Origin: Amborella trichopoda
Lineage: Eukaryota; Streptophyta; Magnoliopsida; Amborellales; Amborellaceae
Reading direction: 5' to 3'
DNA length: 64,000 nucleotides
NCBI RefSeq assembly: GCF_000471905.2
Contig: NW_006500346.1
Coordinates: 228,788 to 292,787, forward strand
Shown piece by piece: positions 23,734-36,300 of this stretch. Positions within the stretch are counted from its first letter, which is position 1, and every line of letters begins with the position of its first letter. A model generated the notes under the pieces. The model was not told the origin of the DNA. It saw only the letters and a program-made list of their open reading frames with translations, and searched no databases. The translations under genes and the position numbers were made by a program.

Positions 23734-25589
23734 CTCTCTCTTTCTTTGCGGTCCAAGGCAGGGGACTGTGCTGTGAAGTACTTAATACTTCACAAAGCTT
23801 GCTTTTTGGTTTTAACCCTTCATTTGGAGTTGGAGTGGAGTGGAGTGAAGGGTGAAGTTTTTGCAGGCTAAGCTGACACAAACTACAACCACATTTGATG
23901 CCACTGTTGCACTCTGCTTTTTTGTATTTAATATCTCTTGTCTTCTCCTTTCATTTTGAATGGGAGCCATCCTCAAAAATGTTTGTTTTCTCATAAATAT
24001 TAGGATTCCATCCCTGAGGAGGGGCAGGGGCCGGCCGACACAGGAAGGGGAGAGGGCACAGCTGTTCTCCAGTTTATTGCATTGGATGGAGCTCTTTTGC
24101 CATGCCCTAGAACCAGATTGAGTTAGATTTAACAATGAAACTAAAAATGGAAGAAACCCCCGCGTTCTCAGAACCAGAATCGCTTACCTGACATGAACAT
24201 CGGATAATTGAAATCGTTGCTACGTTCTTAGAACCAGAACCATCTGTGAATTTTTTTTCAACCGCGTGGTTTGTTTTTTCTTATTATTTGAAGCCAAATG
24301 ATTTATTTGAAAAAGAGATATCTTCCCACTTCACTTCATGTGTGTGGGGGGATTATTTTTGGTTAGATTTGAAGAGGTGAGGTGAAGGTATAGTGCAATT
24401 CCTAAGATTTTGGATTCATTTTTGTTGTTTAGAATCAAAGGATTGTGTTCCAAATTGGCAGCTTGTGCACATGTGTTACAGCTATATGGTCAGACTAGAA
24501 TCCGTGCTCCTGCCGCAGAAAGAGTGGAATTAAATAATTAATCTTTGTGGTGGCCCATTTGAAATAAAGCTTCATGGAGACCATTTCAAAGGAAAGGAGA
24601 TATGCCATGCCATGCCCTCTCTTTTTTTGGCGCATATATTATGCTTACGTTGGACCATAATGAATGAACACTTACTCATAGTCTTATTACATTTAGGGAC
24701 CTACCTAATAATCACCATGATTGTCTATGAAAAATAAAAATTACAATTTCAGTTCTTAAATACATAGTAGTCTAAAAATAAATAAATGACTAAAACGGAT
24801 TGGTGACCTTGATCGTCCAGCTAGAAAATCAGTTTGGATTAGTGGTCTGGAGCTGGATTGGTCAGATCCTACCTTTCAAATTTTTAAAAATCATTGTAAA
24901 CAATGTTTTTTGGATTTTCAAAGAAAATGAGAGTAGCACATTATGAATTTCAATTATCTTGCAAAACTACATGAATGTTAAAACATTGATGAGCATTTAA
25001 TATTTTAGGGTTTTTAAATTCTCAAATTTCTATGAAGATAACTTTCTCTTTAAAAAATTAGATTTGGCAATTGAAATAGTCTCGCCAATAAATAATGGGG
25101 TCTATAAAGAAGTTCATCTTGCATCGAGGCAGACAAAATACACAGTTTTCAATTCTACTGATTTTATATTTTCAATAAGGTATTTGGCACAATTAACAAG
25201 CACAATTAATTTCCTAGTTTCCTACTAATAAGATTCTTTCAGTTGATTACCAAGCTATATCAATGAATAAACAAATAAAACAAGAACAACGCTCATATGC
25301 ATTGCATTTATTCTACGGAGTATAGTTAGCAAGTCTTCGATTAAAATACGATATTTCAGAAAATCTTTGATATTTTGAAGTCTATTAAGAACTTAAAGTA
25401 CCATCTTTAAGAAAATCTTCGATATTTTGAAATCCATTAACAACTCCAAATTTTTTTAAAGATCTTCAAAAAATGGGATCAATATAATTCCATATTTTAT
25501 CTTTGAAAAAAAACTTTTCATAGAAAACGTCTCCTATATAACTTTATCTCTTTATTGATTTGATATTTTTTAATTTTAGGTTAGATATA
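23734..25589. other. 3' region of the kinase and intergenic DNA
   Basis: The 3' flank includes the direct repeat 'gttct.agaaccagaa' at about 24163 and 24218. At 24795-24925 a diverged repeat starting 'aaaacggattggtgacc' resembles the one near 44.8 kb. No further coding potential is recognised. Confidence 0.5.
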
Positions 25590-25599
25590 AGGGTGCAGT

Positions 25600-25985
25600 T
25601 GGCATACGGATGCATCCGTAGCTACATAGGTAAGGTGCATCTTCAAATTTTATCATGGTATATAATTTTGATGTAAAATGTTCTTAGGATTATATCAAAA
25701 TCTATTTTTGTATCTAATAATAAAATTTAAAATTTAAAAAATGGTTAAAATCAAGTAGATCTATAAACTTATGAAGATATTGAAATGGACGGTGTAGATA
25801 ATTTGTTGTAAAATACACTATTTATGCGACTTAAAATCTTTCTTTTTTTCATGGTCATACATCTCGATGTCGAGATGATCAATCAAAGGGTTTTTCAACA
25901 TTAAAACTACCTCTTCCGGTGGATTTTTGAGGTGCATCCGTAGTTCTACATTATAAAGTGGCATCCTTATATAAACGTTTTTCTA
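25600..25985 (+). repeat. Dispersed repeat family R1, copy B
   Basis: Same landmarks and order as copy A: 'aaggtgcatcttcaaatttt', 'aagtagatctataaac', 'ggacggtgtagataatttgt', 'catacatctcgatgtcgaga' and 'gaggtgcatccgtagttcta'. Non-coding. Confidence 0.75.
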
Positions 25986-28030
25986 GATATAAGAACATTT
26001 AAATTATGAGTAAATTAAGTATCTTGATTTAACAATAAATTTCATTAAAAAACTTCACCAAGACATTCCCTTAAAAATGAGCAATATTTTTTTAGAAAAT
26101 AATCCATCAAAACAACCATATTTCTCAAAGTAATAGTTGGATTTATAAAGATCAAGATAGAGATTCAATGACAACTAAAGATTTAGGCAATTCGGCATTT
26201 AGGGTGAGCTTCAAACATTCGAATTTGCTCAAACATTTTGTTTCTATCTCTCTACATACAAAGGTTTCATTAATTTCACCTTTTATTTTATTTTTTTATT
26301 TCATTAGTATAGACAACATAAACATAGCGACTTGGATGGACCACTAATTTATATTTTCTGGTTTTTGTGTTATAGTTAACTACAATCCTATATTTAGGAT
26401 GTTTTTTGTTTTTTTTACTTAGATTCATAATCTCATGCCTTGAGTTAGTTCATGTTGTTTACTAATGTAATTGTTGTATTTAGTGTTTTTTTTTTTTGTA
26501 TGCTCCCAATAAATCTATAGTATGTTTTGTGTCGTGGCAATAATATAAGCCTTATTTGTTGTATTTATTGAAAGATTAGACAAAATTTGTTGAAAATGAC
26601 TCTAATGGTAGCAGGTAACTAAAAAAACTATAGTTGAATGGTTTTAATACATTAATACAATAACCGCAACGCATAATCTTACATTTTATTATCTTTAATC
26701 ATATTTTTTTCATTAGCCAAACCCAAAATATTCACGATTCTCCATTTTACCCAACTTTTTTGGCAATCCGTAGTTTTTACCGGATATTTGGCCTTCGACT
26801 TTAAAACTGATTTATTTCCAATGTTTATAGGTAATCATTTTGGGAGTTGGGGTGGAGCAGCCAGAAGAAGAAACCGAGTGAACTAGGTGCAGAACCCTTC
26901 CAAAAGGTTATCATTGCATGTTAAAGGAGAGAGAGGGGTTAAAAAATCTTTACCCAGCTCAACAATTTGTGGTTAACTTCTCTACAGGAGGTCAAGTCAT
27001 ACGGGTTTACCGATTATTGACAAAGGATACTACTGGTTTATATGTGTCCCGCATCAGGGATAAAGGTCACAATAAAGATGGTGGGCCCTCTATTCATGGA
27101 GAAAGTTTTCATATTGAAACATAGTTAGTAAATTTTGAAAAAATTAGCACAAAAGATCAAAAACATTAAAAGAGGGATGGGCCACCCCACTACCCCTCTT
27201 TCTAATAAAAAATTACAAAATTTTCTGAATGAAAGAGAAAAACGATAAAAAAAGAAGGTGGGTACATTGATAGAACAAGGCGGTTCTATCAAAGGACATG
27301 ATGGCTCTCTCTAAAAGCGGGAATTATCATGGTTCCACCATTTTTCAATCCAGATTGAGAGATTTCTATTCTGATAGACGGTTTTTAAAACTTTGGTAAA
27401 ATCTAAACAATTGGATTAAAATACGTTTCCACCCCCATTTTCTATTTAGTTATTAGAGCCACAAATGATTTTAGACTCTGATAATATATATAATCCCATT
27501 GGACTAAGATACGTTTGCAACCCTATTTTATATGGAATTATTAGAGCCACAAATGACATTGGAACTAGTCTGTTTGTTTTGAGCATGTACTTATGTTTCC
27601 ATTATTTTTGGCATTTGAAATGTTACTGTTTTTTTTTTTTTTTTAAAAAAAAAAAACAGTAACATTTCAAATGACCTTATCAAATGGACGAATCAATCCT
27701 AAGAGATCAACTAGTTAACCTTTCATTGATCCAACAATCTATCAGCCTTGAGGAGATGTCCTTCGAAATTTTATTAAAAGTATGATGAGCTAACTTTAGA
27801 TCAAAAGAAGCGAGTAAAAGTTTTAATACCCATCATACGATTTCCAGCTCCTCCCAACAACGCATGAAATCTTCTTTATTTTAAAAGGTCCATGAGCTAA
27901 TCATTTCTAGAAAGTTGCTTTTAAAATAAATTCGTGATACTTGTAAGATGTTAATACAAAGTATCCTTGTTTAAAAAGCTAATATCAAAATAATGGTTTC
28001 CAACATTCATCCATGTCTTGTTGCACAAAT
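25986..28030. other. Intergenic, no confident gene
   Basis: An open frame at 26918-27124 (about 68 codons) matches no family I know and has no gene context. Within this stretch are a diverged ~85-bp tandem duplication (27413-27557, 'attagagccacaaatga' twice) and the perfect foldback at 27612-27673. Confidence 0.5.
27612..27673. repeat. Perfect foldback: 17-bp arms around T16A12
   Basis: 'catttgaaatgttactg' (27612-27628), 16 T, 12 A, then the exact reverse complement of the first arm (27657-27673). The strand can fold into a hairpin of at least 29 bp with almost no loop. No coding role. Confidence 0.95.
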
Positions 28031-28740
28031 AGGGGTGGCAATGGACCAGACCGAGACCCGACCTTGGGTCCGAGTATGAATCCAAATTTTAGACCCAAAT
28101 ATTATTCAAATCCTAATCCAACCGGGCCCAACCCTTACTCAACCCAAATAATATGGACATACATTATGTGAGTATTCATAAATGTTATCAATGTATTTAT
28201 TTTTTAGAAATTTCCAGTGTAAAACAGTAAAGAATGTGGGTATACGTACATATTCATAAAAGAAAAAATTTACATAAGGTGCAACCTTAATGTAGAATTA
28301 TAAATGCACCTCAAAAATCCATCGAAAAATGTTGTTTTAATGTTGAAAGACCATCTAATTGATCATCTCGGCATCAAGATGTATGAATGTGTTAAAAAAA
28401 GATATTGAGTCGCAAAGATAGTACATCTTACAACACTTTATCTAGACCATCCATTTTCAAAATTTTCACATGTTTATAGATCTTAACCATTTGGAGTTTA
28501 AAATTTTATAATTAAATATGAAAATACATTTTTTGATAATACTAATAATTTTTTACACCAAATTTAAATTGTAATAAAATTTGGAGATGCGTCTTAATTG
28601 GATTGTTTAAGGTTACAACCTTATTGAAACCGCACCCATTCGTATCTAAAACTTGGACCTGAATACTATTCGGATCAAGGTCTGGGTCCAACCGGACCCA
28701 ACCTGTTTTCACCCCTAAGCACCTGTTTTCACCCCTAAGC
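28031..28740. mobile_element. hAT-like non-autonomous element, with an R1 copy nested inside
   Basis: The left end 'aggggtggcaatgg' and the right end (reverse complement 'taggggtgaaaacagg') resemble plant hAT-type short terminal inverted repeats. The flanking body is rich in 'gacccga/gggtcc' motifs, as in many such elements. R1 copy C (28260-28640) sits in the middle. A 20-bp tandem duplication ('cctgttttcacccctaagc' twice) marks the right end. No 8-bp target-site duplication could be read. Confidence 0.5.
28260..28640 (-). repeat. Dispersed repeat family R1, copy C (nested)
   Basis: Minus-strand copy. In reverse complement the landmarks 'catacatcttgatgccgaga' and 'aagatctataaacatgtg' appear, with 'gtgcaaccttaatgtagaat' at the left end. 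It lies between the two ends of the hAT-like element, so it inserted later or travels with it. Confidence 0.75.
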
Positions 28741-29800
28741 GTAAAGTATCCCTGCCTTGGCAATACTAAGAGTCTAAGACAGGGTGCATATGATAAACCC
28801 GCTCCCGACATTTAGTTGCCAATGGAGCCGGATCGTCACTGTGGCATAAAATGATGAAAAGGTAATGGAAACAAAAATGGACAAAGTAAAAGGGCAATTA
28901 AAAGGAAGCTGTAATCAAACAAAAAGCTGCTATCAAATCTACTAAAAGAACGTCGGCAATTAGGTACCCATTTGTAGTTCGGTCGAATGAATTGATTGCA
29001 AGTATTGACGAATTATAAAAGACAAACGGGTTGGTTAGCCGTCCCTTTGGCTTCTATCCATCTCGTTTAGGAGGTTAAAACGGGTTTGAATGGGTTTCTG
29101 AACAATACCACTGTGGCTTTAAATAAGCCATGGTCACCCCCTCAATCAGTGAATAACACTGCCGATGCTTTAAATAAGCACTCTCACCGTCCCACTAGAA
29201 AATTGATTGTCCTACCCCAAAATTACAGGGGAGGATTTTTCGCATAAATAAATAAATAAATAAATTTGCATGACCTACTTTGTAATCTCTGTTGATATAG
29301 TCTCTGTCAATATCGCCCAATCCAACACATGAACCGCCCAGGCTCTAAAGACCTGGTTTCCAGGCCAAAAATTCCTGAAATTTCCCCAAGTGCTATAGTA
29401 TCCTAATGCAGTCTCTTTAATTTTCTAGTGAAGTATAGCCCAATCTGACTCGAGAATCACCCAACTCGAACTAGGTAAACTAGAATCAGACCCCACAGAC
29501 ACGCTGGAGCCCATTTCTGACTTTGTATCATTGCTTTCACTGCATAACCTCGGCAAATGGGGAATCTTTTATTGAATAACTCACCAAATACATATTCCCG
29601 TGGTTGCTAGGAGTTATTTTCATAATCTAGTTACCAATACAATCAACCCATTGTGTTACCCCTATCGGCCCTAAGGATGGCCCAGCCTACATGGAAACCC
29701 ATAAAACACGTATTCTTCCCTCAACCCCATTACTCTCCATCACCAAAGAATGGATAATCTCTCTCTCTCTCTCAAAAATTTTTGGACCAGGCATGGATAG
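28741..29800. other. Intergenic between convergent genes
   Basis: DNA beyond the IBA57 stop, ending in a (CT)n tract at 29760-29773 that probably lies in its 3' UTR. A short (AAAT)n run lies near 29247. I see no gene here. Confidence 0.5.
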
Positions 29801-32800
29801 CTAGGCAGTTGCACTCTGCTGTTGTTGTTGCTGCACCCATTCAAGTGGCCACCAATCGGGCCGAATAACCTTCACTCTCACATCCTCTTCTCCCCTTATC
29901 CCAAGCAACCCACCTCCAAATAATGCATCTTCCACCCTCACCAACCCCATCCCAAGGCACCCCATTGCAGTTGTCACAGTCCCCACCTTCTTATCCGACT
30001 TCACATCCACCACCTCTGATTTTGGTGCCACCCATTTTTCTTCCGCCTCTGCTCTCAATAGAAAGACAAAAAACAAATCGATAATATGTATCATGGAGAA
30101 GCTCTTGCCAAAAATCTCGGAACTAAAGGGCATCAAAGAATGTCAGTAGACTTTAAGAAAGAGACGGGAGAGAGAGAGGGAGAGAGGGCGAGTTATAGTA
30201 CCTTCATCCCTTTTATTGACAAATTTTAGGGGCATAAGTCGCTTCCGAATAACGCCACGGTGATGGGTGCGAGCAACAGACTCCTGGCCCACATAGCATC
30301 CCTTATCAAAGCTTATCGCATTCAAACCGGCAAGATTGTACTCCAGCGGAATTGCTTCACCTGCATATAGGCATATGGCCTTATAGATTAAAACAGTGAT
30401 TAAAAAGTTGCCATGCCGCCCTGCCCAAGTTGCCTGGATCAAAACCGTAGCGATTCTGGAGGTAGAAGCCCAAAACTAAGGTGTCTCCCAAGCCTCAGGT
30501 CCTTTATATTATTTTCCCAGATAATCGGCCAATTCAGACCTCCACCTCGGCCTCCAACTTGCATGACTCTGCAGCTCAGGCTCAGGATGTTGGGGAGTCC
30601 GAGCCTGAGTCTGTACTGTTAAACACTATATTAAATGTATTGACGTCTCTATGGCATTTATGTGACAAATATCAAATTAGAAAAACATGCATCGCAATGG
30701 TATATCAACATATGTGTGGCCATCCACAGTTCGTCCTCCCAAATAGATGGATGGGTATGGACGTTGGATACACTTAAGTCGCCACATTCTATCAACAGCC
30801 CATGGGTCCACCACTCAAACCATTCATTGGGGAGGATGGACAATGGATGCACCACAAGTTTTTTGCCATACCATACACAGATGCAACAGGTGGAGTATAA
30901 CCACCCTTTCAAACTTTGAGAGGGGAACAAATGAAAACAAAAGCCACCCCATTGAACATCAAAAGACAAATCCGGAAAGATTGCCTCAATTTGGATTTTC
31001 TCTGCAACTCGGGAACATGAATTTGGAATCAAATTGATTATATTAAGTAATTCAGCTCTCTCTAAATATCAAATATCAATAAACCTCAAAATTACCCAGG
31101 GAAATGGCCATGGTATCACCACATCCTAACTGTCGGATCTAAACAGATGGACCCGATCACCTAGGGGTACTATTGATCAGTTCAAGTGGCAAGTCTCCCC
31201 ATACTTAAAACCAGTTCCAACTGGTTTTTGGATATCCTGTCTGCAGAGTATTTAGCTGGCTAGACCAGTGTTGTCATGGATGCAGAAAGCTCTAAAGATT
31301 TAGCAAGGCACGGATCTGGAAACACATTCTCATCAACACTAGTTCCTGGAAATTATTTCACTTCTCCATACCATGAGAACAAGTCTTGGAGACTCATTAA
31401 TCCTTAGGCACAAATAGATAACCAACCCCAGCCTGTCCTAGGATAAGGCACTGGCTTTATTGAAAAGTAAAACCAAAAGAACACTCCAAAAACATTATAA
31501 AGTTAAAACAGGAAAGTAAACATATCAGCTTAATTTAAAGGAAAGAAAGGAAAAAGCCCGATACCTAATGTACAAAGACCAACCAATCACACAAGAAAAT
31601 AATAAGGCCGCCAACAGTTTCTACAAAATAAGTCCCTAAACTGAAAATCATGAGCAATTAGACAAGGACCAACGCAAAAATACAAGTCAATGAAGGCCTG
31701 ACAAGCACATAAACAAGGACATCACAAGCATAATGCAAAATATCAGTAACACAACTCTGGATCAGGTAAGTATCACAGCCACTCCTAGCACCACAATCAG
31801 ATGATGTGAAGTGGTTCAACAGAAACAGTAGATGAGATTGTCTCCAGATGCAAACAATGGCTATATATTCAAACCGCGATAGTAAGTATATAATGATGTC
31901 AGGAATTAAAAAAAGAGTTTTCATGGCTGCTCTTCTAAAAATAATTGCTCTGCACTTCATTAATATGCTGGTACATGACATGCTCCAAATGTTATCTGTC
32001 CTGGCCATCATGAGAGTGATGTCTATGCCAGTCTTTTAGAAGAGACATTCATGAAATAATGTTGTTTGCATGCATTAAAATTTCTGAGGTAGGACAGATG
32101 CATATTTCTCGCTCCATTTATATAACCCCCATTAGAATATGCCTATTAGAGTGGACACTGGCTCTATGGAACTAGTTGGTCCATAGTCTTGAAAATTTTC
32201 TATGAGAAGATTTAAAGTCGTACATATGTTTTTTTCAAACAAAATCTCAAGCACTTGCATCTGAGATGTATAACTGACTTCACTGTGTGAAAAATATTCT
32301 CCAACGAAAAAAAAAACTCCATTTTGTTAAAGCTCCAACTACATGCATCTCTTAATTTACATGTAAAATTTCATCACAATCTTTTATATCATTCATTCTT
32401 ACTTTGCCCATGCCCTTTGGAATGCAATGTAGCATCACAATGAACTGAATGTAAATATAATCATAAATATTGCAACAATTATAAATAAGTTTCTCTATCA
32501 CTCAACCTGAGTACAAAGAATCAAAGAGAGGCATGCCAAGATCTGAGAATCAGTCATAATATATAGGCCAGAGAAGCAAAAAAAATTTCACAGATCCAGA
32601 ATAATGTCATAAACTGTATTTACTACTACACAACCCGTGCAACGCATGGCTTCAGAGTAATTTATATGGAGATAAGCAGCATGCGTGTGTGTGTGTGTGT
32701 GTGTATGAGAGAGAGAGAGAGAGAGAGAGAGGACACAGGCATAATTGCTTAAGTCCCATTATTTTTGTTTATTGTTAGGAAATCTTTTTATCTGCATAAG

Positions 32801-33321
32801 AGAGAGAGAGNNNNNNNNNNNNNNNNNNNNNNNNNNNNNNNNNNNNNNNNNNNNNNNNNNNNNNNNNNNNNNNNNNNNNNNNNNNNNNNNNNNNNNNNNN
32901 NNNNNNNNNNNNNNNNNNNNNNNNNNNNNNNNNNNNNNNNNNNNNNNNNNNNNNNNNNNNNNNNNNNNNNNNNNNNNNNNNNNNNNNNNNNNNNNNNNNN
33001 NNNNNNNNNNNNNNNNNNNNNNNNNNNNNNNNNNNNNNNNNNNNNNNNNNNNNNNNNNNNNNNNNNNNNNNNNNNNNNNNNNNNNNNNNNNNNNNNNNNN
33101 NNNNNNNNNNNNNNNNNNNNNNNNNNNNNNNNNNNNNNNNNNNNNNNNNNNNNNNNNNNNNNNNNNNNNNNNNNNNNNNNNNNNNNNNNNNNNNNNNNNN
33201 NNNNNNNNNNNNNNNNNNNNNNNNNNNNNNNNNNNNNNNNNNNNNNNNNNNNNNNNNNNNNNNNNNNNNNNNNNNNNNNATCGTATGGACATCATTTAAG
33301 AGACAAGCAGCAAATGAGTGA

Positions 33322-33352
<31 letters not shown>

Positions 33353-36300
33353 GATATAGCGAGAATTGCATAAGAGTCCTTTTATTTTAATTTTTTGTTA
33401 GTAAACCTCTATTTATAAAGACGTAGTCATATAGAAAATATCCCCAACACCATAGATAGAAATCAAAGCATAATTAATTACGTGAAGTACATAAACGATT
33501 GTGAAGATACATAAGTCTTAAACTTTGGAGTTCATGATAGGTTCAGTAAAAAAAATTCAAGAAACACATCTTCTTGACATAGGAAATCACAGCTATAAAA
33601 AACTGCATGAAACCATGAGAAATTTATCATAGGAGTACAAGTAACGAAATATTTTCTTATAAGGTACATGAATGCACAGAAGCAACACAAAATTTCCTTA
33701 AGGAAAAAATTTGATAAAATTTAACATAGGATTTGAGTATTGGATTCATTGGTTAGGCGCTGATGTTTGAGCAATGGCTTAATTGGTTAGGTGTTAATCA
33801 TCATGATGATGACAACCCTAAATCTAAGGTTCTAAGCGCATACTGAACTACCCGAAAAAACAAGCAACAAGAATACTTACTTTGGCTGAGAAATTATTTA
33901 ACAAACTACAAATATTAATGAGAAATATGCATTATAATAATCTTTAAAACAATAGAAAATTAAAAGGATGAAAATAAACCGAACATACCTATCATAATGA
34001 TTTGACCTCAGAGAGAATGCGAGGAATGGAAAACCAGGGATGGGAAAGAAGCTGGGAGAAAAGGAATATATGATAGGGAGAAAGAAAACCGAATCCAGGG
34101 GATTAGGAGGAGAAAGAAAGAGGGAAGGAGAAGAAAGAAAAAGAAGGGAGGAAGGAAAAGGAAGGGGGAGCGGGGGGAGATCAGGTGGGAAATAATAGAT
34201 TGAGAAAGAACGATAAACTTGAGTGAGATGATTAGGAGAGTAAGAGAAGCTTCAACTATATAAAGAATTCTATATCTAATACTCAAAAAATACATGTAAT
34301 ATGGAAGATTTATGGGAGAGAGATTATGCATGGAGGGAAACAAACTAGATGAAGATTTTTTTAGAGGACAGAGATATGTGGGAGAAGATTAGAAGAGAGA
34401 GGTTGGAGAAGATCAACAGAGATAAGAGAGCAACATGGGAAGGAATGGATCGATAAACTGTAGATAGGTGTGTTGTCCTTGGTGCACACACACAAACACT
34501 TGTTGCAACTAAAGGTACTTTAGATTTAGTTTCCTATTGAATAGAGAAATTGTATAGGAATGGATAGATTTTTTGAGTGATAAGAGAGACCCATGTGCGT
34601 CCTAAAATATTAAAATTGCCCTAGAACGTTTTCTTTTTAGGTCACCCACCCCAAGCCCCATCTGTAATACACTACTTGTCCTACACATTTTCAAGGCTTA
34701 CATACATAGAATAGATAAATACCTTTAGGAATTTCCGTCGAACCCTCTGCAACCCCTTTCTCTAACCTCCACAGGAGGTAGTGCTCCTCTTCCACTTCTT
34801 TGTCAGATTCAACCAAAGGAGCTGCAGGAAATAGGAAGCAAGTCTTAAAATATGACTTACAAAGAAAAGTTGGGTTAAGAATATATCATGTGTGCATGTG
34901 TGTGTAAGTTTTGACTATAAAATGCCCTTATATGAGTTCAAAAATGACTTTTGACAATAAATAGTTCATCTATTAAAGGAAGGGTATTTTGTCTTTTCAA
35001 AATCCCTCCAAAACCCAATTCCATACTTAAAAAGGTTCATTCGATTCTTTGAAGGATGATTGAATTTTAAATAGCAATTTAAAATTACAAATATGCCATC
35101 ATCAAAATTTTCAAACAAGCTATATTGTTCATGTATTTTTATATTTGTAAGGGCATCTTGTTGTCAAAAATCTTGGAGTAAGAAATTTTAAGTTCACGAT
35201 TAGTATGGTGTATCTACATACATACATACATATATAGACAGCCACACACACACATACAAAAAGACCACTTACCTTTGGTATAAAGAGGTTGCAATGACTC
35301 TTGCCTATTAGATTTGAAATCGGGTAGCTGGCAGCTTGCAACCAGCAAGGATCAATATTCAAAAGAAATTTTCTCAAACCTTGGGTTACACGTCAAGCTA
35401 TCCAATTTGACATCTAATAGCTAGGCGTGATCATGACATTCTTATACCAAAGATAAATGGTCGTATAGTATAAAATCCATATACATAAATATATAGGGAG
35501 TAACTTTTGTTAGCCAAAGGGCTAACAAAGTAGTATCCAATATGACGATCAGGGTAGCGGCTCAGTGTTTTAAATTTTTTTTTTTCTTTAGCAACCCGAT
35601 GGAGCTAAAATTTTGAGGGTATGTGTGCCTCACCAAAATTAAAAATAAAAAAAGTAATATGCAAAACTTAAAATGACCAAAATACCACCTCCCTTGTCAA
35701 TGACAAGAGTGGGAATATTTTGGTAATTGTAAATTTTGTCATTTTTAATAGTTTTCCAATTATTTTGGCAAGGTGCACATACCCCCAAAATTTCATCTAA
35801 ACATATTTGTAGAAAAATATTAAAATCAAACAATGTCCATACACACTAGTTGTCGGAACAATCAAGATTGAATCCAAACCATTGGATGAAGATGTTATGA
35901 ACCCCCGACCTATGTAATACTATAGGCCATATGACCCAAATTGAAGCAAAAGGGGCCGAATCAATGCACAGGTTCCCCAATAATGGCAAACACAAGTTCA
36001 CCTTTTTTTGTGTGTATTACTTTTATTTTTATTTTCTGGGGTCAATAATCTATGAGAATGGAGAGATTAGGGAAGACGTCACACATAGAATTTGAGCTGC
36101 GTGGGCTTCCAGAGTTTATGAGATTGCCGCATACAATGAAACTGAAAGGGAAGTTTGATAGAACAATTGTAAGACCAGCCATGCTTTATAGGACTGAATG
36201 TTGAGTGGTCAAAAAACTACATATTCATATAATGATTGTAGCTGAGATAAGGATTTTGAGATAGATGAGTGGCAAGACAAGAAAGGATAGAATTCAGAAT

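Noticed and set aside
26918..27124. 68-codon open frame considered as a plastid or mitochondrial DNA fragment
   Set aside because: I could not match it to any organelle gene, and neighbouring sequence does not continue as organelle DNA.
32745..33373. Open frames of ~180-200 codons on both strands
   Set aside because: They consist of translated N from the assembly gap.
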